A DNA stretch of 64,000 nucleotides from Zingiber officinale (Eukaryota > Streptophyta > Magnoliopsida > Zingiberales > Zingiberaceae). Where the stretch lies: the NCBI RefSeq assembly GCF_018446385.1, contig NC_056005.1:96021171-96085170 (forward strand). Reading direction: 5' to 3'. The notes under the pieces were generated by a model. The model did no database searches. It saw nothing but the letters and a program-made list of their open reading frames with translations, and was not told where the DNA came from. Below, piece by piece: positions 59,147 through 64,000 of the stretch; positions within the stretch are counted from its first letter, which is position 1; the number at the start of each line of letters is the position of its first letter. The position numbers and the translations under genes are program-made.

Positions 59147-61306
59147 TGTCAAAATTGAAAACTCTTTGCATTACTCCAACTTTTATTTTTTTTTTAAGTG
59201 GAACTCTAAATACTTTTTAATTTTTTACATTTTTAAGGATACTTATAAAAAAAATTAAGATGGGTTAACTGCCCCATAAAAGTATACGTGACTTGGTTGC
59301 GTGTGTAATGAATGTATGCGGGTAATAGACTCTTTTTCATACAAAATTGATTTCATTTTTTAGATTAAATATTAAATTGATAAGAATAAATACTATACTT
59401 AATCTTAGTCAATAGTGGCTCGAGAATAACGGACTCATCCTTGTAAAAAATTAATTTAATATCATACTTGATTTTAGCCAAAAAAAATCGAGAAAAGTAT
59501 GATTTCTAACATCGTCTGCCCAAATTATTTATAAAAACTTCTCTACTTGCAATGTTGCAATTAAGACGAGACTATAGTTTAACAAGTGAGGCAAGTGTCT
59601 CAGGCCCAAAAAAATTCAGGACACCAAATTTTTTAAAAAAAAACTTATAAATTTGATATGTTCATGAGCCTATTTTTAAGAAGCCTATGAGTAATAGTTG
59701 ATAAATGAGTCATATCTTAATTTATATCATAAATATCCTATCTTAATTTTAAACGTGATTATATAGAAAAGAAATTGACATATTTTAAAAAAAATATTAA
59801 ATAAGAGAGAAGAAATCAACATATTCATAAACATTCACAAGCTAAAAAGAGGGAGAAGTTTATTTCTTTTATCCAAGAGTTAAGAAAATCTAGATTTGAT
59901 TAAACCTTGGTTGAAGTTTAACATATTACAAGTGAAATAGGAATTGAACTCATTTTCCGAGAAAAGCGTATTATTAGAAGAAAAGGACAATTTAATGAGA
60001 TTAACAGTGAAAAGGTACCTCAATCTCATAAAAATCTTTTCGAGTTAATTACTTCTTATTTATAATTGATCAAACTCTTTCTTCACTTCAAATTCGGGTT
60101 GAGCAATTTCAAAAGTACGAAAAAACCTTTGAATTTTTATTTAGTTTGAAGAAGTTGTAGCCTATTGATGACGATGATCTCTTGAGCTCATGTGTCAATC
60201 TTCAAAATTCATTAACACATGATAGGCGTTCCAATGTTATGAATCAGATTTATTTCTAGAACTAAAGTCATTACCTGGAAAAGCAAAAAGAGTGATTGAT
60301 GTGCTGAATTATTTGAAAATAACGAATGGTTGTTATCCAAATGGTTACATCGTATATCAAATTTTGTTGACTATACTAGTTACAATTGCATCTCCAAAAG
60401 AAGTTTTTTCAAGTTGAAGTTGATTAAAAATGATTCGATCACAAAAAAAGACTAAATGTATTAGCTATATTATCTATTGAGAAAAAAATTATTAAGAAAA
60501 TTGATTATGCAAACTTAATTAATACTTTTAATTCAAAAAATACAAGACAAATAATATTCAAGTGACTATGTACTAGTTTAAAACATGAATTTTATATTTT
60601 GTTTAGATTTTTTTTATTTTTTTAGTATTTGACATTATTTTTGATGATATATTTTGTCTGTATTTAAAAAATATATGAATATTAAGCACCATGTTTTGTG
60701 CTCGCCTCAAAATTTGTACTATGTCAATTTTAAGATATGAGACTAAAGAAAATTCTAGATTTTTAATTAATTAATAAAAAAATTCTTAATAATACGCCAC
60801 ACCTGAGATCTCTTATTGACTATGCTGGAATTATATATTTGATTAGTGCGTTTATGAAAATTATTAATAAATCTTAAAATTGATTAATGCGTTTATGAAA
60901 ATTACTAATAAATCTTAAAATTATTTTCGATGTGAATAAAAATTACTAATTTCATTTTAGGCTTACCGAATTTAATTAGTAAAGAAGACATATTCTTAAT
61001 AAAATAGTAACATATCTAATCTATTAATAAAAATTGATTACTTAATTCATCTAACAAAAATTACTAATAAACTCAATATTTAAATATCTGGAAAATAAAA
61101 AAAAAACAACAAAAAAAAGTATATGCTGAACCATTGCCAGCATCAATTCCTACATTGTTTCAAGTCTTTTAAGATATTCATGAATGATCTCCATGAATAT
61201 ATTTTTATGTTAAGTTAATGGATTTTTGTTTTGCTTTCTAACATGTTAAAAAATTTAAAAATAGTTTGTTTGTATTTAGTAGAATTTTGTTGTTCTTATC
61301 TATTAA
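59147..61306. other. AT-rich intergenic DNA: old repeat with a transposase relic inside
   Basis: The stretches 59440-59580 and 60720-61030 are together related to 41640-42060. The intervening 1.1 kb is a transposase relic listed separately. No host gene. Confidence 0.45.
59600..60560 (+). pseudogene. Relic of a hAT-type transposase (zinc finger MYM-type 1-like)
   Basis: The clearest part, near 60250-60420, reads LPGKAKRVIDVLNYLKITNG, then CYPNGYIVYQILLTILVTIA, then SPKEVFSS. This matches the C-terminal dimerisation region of the TTF/ZMYM1-like hAT proteins common in plants. Upstream pieces (ERRIIRRKRQFNEINSE-like) are weaker. Several stops and frame shifts interrupt it. No terminal repeats were recognised. 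Confidence 0.65.
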
Positions 61307-61784
61307 TAGGGGTGTAATCGAGCCGAGCCGAACTCTTGAATGTTTGAGTTTGACTCGTTTATAATCGAACCGAGCTCGAGCTTTATTTAACGAATATATT
61401 CATAACTCACGAGCTTATTCGAGCTTAAACGAGCTTAATAAGTATAAATAATAAATTCAAATATTTATTAAAAATTAAATTATATATTTAGAGAAAATTA
61501 TTATATTCTTATTAAAATTTATAATTTTATTATAATAAATAAATTTAATATATTTGTCTATATTTTTCATAAGTAGAGTGTAACATCTATAAATTTAATA
61601 TCAAAACTATTATTTTTTAATTTAAAGTTGATTCATGAGCTTAACGAACGTGTTCACGAGCTAACGAGCCAAGTATTACGAAGTTTGAGCTTGATTTGTT
61701 TATCTTAACAAACCTCATTAAACAAACTTTTATTGAATCGAACTTTAAATAGCTCACGAGCGACTTGATTCATTTACACCCCTA
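61307..61784. mobile_element. hAT-type MITE with perfect target duplication
   Basis: 478 bp with ends TAGGGGTGTAA and TTTACACCCCTA, flanked by an exact 8-bp duplication TCTATTAA (61299-61306 and 61785-61792). The subterminal parts are full of CGAGC/GCTCG words, and the middle is AT-rich. No coding capacity, so it depends on another element's transposase. Confidence 0.9.
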
Positions 61785-61792
61785 TCTATTAA

Positions 61793-62141
61793 AAGGTATT
61801 GAGATTAATCTCGTTGTTTAGCTTAATGAATTATTTAAATTCGTTCATTTTATTGCTCTTATGGGTATTGAACAAATATAAATATCCTCTTACCAATTCA
61901 AACACTATACTTTTTGAACAAATAGACCGAGCAAAGAATCTCTCAGTGCACAAAATGAGCAGCAGGAATTTGCAAGAATTTAGTAATAAAATTAAAGAAA
62001 CAAAGTTTTTCTCAAACCTTTTGCAGCAAAATTGACAAGTCTCGCAGTAGAAGAAAAATTGTTTGAACTGAGAAATAACAAAATGGCAATAGGAACCTAA
62101 ACTATGTTTTTTCGTCGCCATCAGTTGCCAAGTGACATGCA
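61793..62141 (-). other. 3' UTR of the ADP/ATP carrier gene and spacer
   Basis: No coding signal. The stretch lies directly after the TAA of the carrier on the minus strand, so much of it is probably 3' UTR. Confidence 0.5.
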
Positions 62142-63094
62142 TTAAGCTCCCCCGGAGCCATACTTCTTCCCGAAAACTATCAGCTGCAGCTTGTCGTAGC
62201 CAGCAAGGACACCGGCACCAGCAATGGCACGGAGAATGTTGGCACCCGCACCCTTGAATAGAGATTTTGGGCCCTCATTCTTCAGAATTTGGCTGAATGC
62301 ATCAAGGGAGCCCTTGTACTTGACAGCCTCTCCTGAGGTCATCATCATCCTTCTCCGAACTGTGTCGATAGGGTACGATGCAAGCCCGGCACCGTTGGTT
62401 ATCACCCAACCGAGAGCAAAGCTAGCAAAGAAGCTATCCTGTGGAATGATTCAGCAGCTTAAAGACAGGTCCATATATGCTCATCAATTCTTAATAAAAT
62501 GGCAATTTCACTAGGACATATACCCGACCATGTTAAAACTGTGGTATAAAATGGTCCAATTTTGCTATGATTGTGAAGTGAACGAGAGGTGAACTAGAAA
62601 AATTTGCAAACTCTTGAAGACAAGATGAAATTTCTAATTCTGGAATCTATATACTAACGAGAGGTGTTAAAACTTGCAGATTCTTTACCGTATGCATATA
62701 AAATGTAACTCATTCATTGTACCTGTAGTTCTCCGGTGAGAATCACTGGCTTCAGTGAATCATACAATCCAAAGTAAAGACCACGATAAACTATGATTCC
62801 AACACATGAAATGTTGAACCCACGATAAAGGCCAGCAATGCCATCGGACTGCAAAGTCTTCCTGTAAACATCAATAAGACCGTTGAATTGTCTTTCTCCA
62901 CCTTTTTTTGCAGCTTTTGAATCATTTGCTAAACGAGTTCTGGCATAATCCAGGGAGTAGACAAAAAGCAGAGAAGAAGCACCGGCAGCACCACCAGAAG
63001 CAAGGTTTCCACCAAACCATTTCCAGTACCCATCCTTGTCTTTCTTGAAATTGAACATCCTCTTGAAGTAATCCTTGAAAGCAAAGTTTAAAGC
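62142..63094 (-). CDS. AAC: Mitochondrial ADP/ATP carrier (adenine nucleotide translocase), last two exons
   Basis: Two minus-strand exons, 62723-63094 and 62142-62438, join in phase 0 and give the last 222 residues of a mitochondrial carrier. The signature RRRMMM, unique to ADP/ATP carriers, stands in [14 protein letters not shown]. The second-repeat motif is the typical [13 protein letters not shown]. Further landmarks are [34 protein letters not shown] and [20 protein letters not shown]. The protein exchanges cytosolic ADP for matrix ATP across the inner mitochondrial membrane. The first repeat and the N-terminal presequence typical of plant carriers are upstream, beyond 64000. The exon start at 63094 follows a clean TCTAG acceptor; the next exon upstream should end with the first part of the conserved RYFPTQ motif. 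Confidence 0.93.
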
Positions 63095-64000
63095 CTAGAA
63101 AGACAGCAGAAGACTGTAAGCATAGCCAAACAAAAGAGGGCAAGATGCAGATGTACACTGAACAATCCAAGGAAACAGTTGTCAAATTAGATAACTAAAC
63201 ATGAGGCAATCCACTCAGATGGGAAGAGATACAAACTATGTAAAGAAACTAACAGCTTTAACATGGAGAATATGTTATAGGATTCAATTCTTTGCAAAGA
63301 GATGGCGACTAGCAATCACATGAACAGATCAAGATGTTATAGCTGGTTAACTGAACCAACCGAGAATTATGCAGGGCAACCATACAAATATAAAGAATTG
63401 GATTCCACACATACACAACAACTATGTTAGACTCAAACATGTATCCAATATGAATCTCAGCATTTGTCATGTGATTTTTTTTCAAGATGGGGGCATGAGG
63501 ATAAGGGTCAAAACTTAGAACATAGACAAAGATACACAAAAGATAATAAAAATAAAAATAAAAATATTAATATATATAGCATATGGATTTGAAACAAGAT
63601 GGAGTCTTTTGGACTAATAGTTTAGGGGCGTCTTGAAAAATTCTAATAATTTGGCAGACTTTCCAAAATGTTCCATATTATAACTCTAATCAGCTAGCAC
63701 TTTCCACCATTCCCTTGCAATCCTTATTTTCCATCTACAAATGTGAGACATCCCTCAAACAGCTGCTTAGACTCTTTTTTCCATAATTCTACCAATTTCA
63801 GTTCAATATGGGTACACTAGATGCATATGTCAAGTCCAAGCTAGAGTGCAACAATACACAATATAATTATAAAGAAAAGCCTTTGCTGAGTTGTGGATCA
63901 AAGGGAGAAACATAAAGTGTTGTGCAATCCTTATAAAATTGGGAGGTATTGTATCCAAAGAGTGGTAAAAATTATCATTACATCAAATGGCATTCAAGTA
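63095..64000 (-). other. Intron of the ADP/ATP carrier gene
   Basis: No further carrier exon was found up to the window edge, so this is taken as intron sequence of at least 900 bp. Confidence 0.55.

Noticed and set aside
61799-62142. Open frames on both strands next to the carrier gene
   Set aside because: No motif; they lie in the presumed 3' UTR and read as hydrophobic low-complexity sequence.

Overview
This window is plant nuclear DNA, almost certainly from a flowering plant and most likely a monocot. It has split genes with GT-AG and occasional GC-AG introns, long AT-rich intergenic DNA, Tourist-like and hAT-like MITEs and tRNA-derived SINEs. One gene, an aspartic protease, is strikingly GC-rich while its neighbours are AT-rich; that two-class base composition is typical of commelinid monocots. 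A non-grass commelinid such as a member of Zingiberales is a guess from general flavour, not a demonstrated assignment. No tRNA, rRNA or CRISPR array was seen.

Five protein-coding genes are supported by exon-by-exon reading with matching splice phases. (1) 882-5601 (+): the 3' part of a GBF-interacting protein 1-like gene, with its 5' end outside the window. (2) 6802-8556 (-): a two-exon secreted pepsin-like aspartic protease of 469 residues. (3) 19819-24471 (-): a 14-exon Sec14-like phosphatidylinositol transfer protein of 608 residues. (4) 45517-55395 (+): a 14-exon alpha/beta-hydrolase of 505 residues. (5) 62142-63094 (-): the last two exons of a mitochondrial ADP/ATP carrier, with its 5' end beyond 64000. 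A 78-codon ORF at 39957 with a well-placed TATA box is a weak sixth candidate. The genes are unrelated housekeeping or regulatory genes and show no sign of acting as a cluster.

The rest is mostly repeats. Between genes 2 and 3 lie a nested pair of foldback elements (9953-10475), a GC-rich 4-unit repeat (10591-11125) and a decayed Copia retrotransposon (13292-18671) whose downstream LTR carries a Tourist-like MITE. The region 25200-44600 is a gene-poor block. It holds a SINE, a 1.1-kb Harbinger-like element with a GC-rich core, two copies of one LTR-derived repeat (one containing a solo LTR), and a non-coding LTR-like element with a 106-bp tandem array. Gene 4 hosts a 2.8-kb hAT transposon with a perfect 8-bp target duplication in intron 7, plus three SINE remnants. 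The region 55400-62100 holds an unexplained set of duplicated hairpins, a long TA microsatellite, a second copy of the Tourist-like MITE family, a dead hAT-type transposase relic and a hAT-type MITE with a perfect target duplication.

I did not find a convincing new multi-gene system. The best leads are the duplicated hairpins at 56779-57770, GC-AG introns in two separate genes, the tandem-acceptor (NAGNAG) exon of the GIP1-like gene, the foldback element with three internal hairpins inside the Sec14-like gene, and the GC-rich cargo of the Harbinger-like element.
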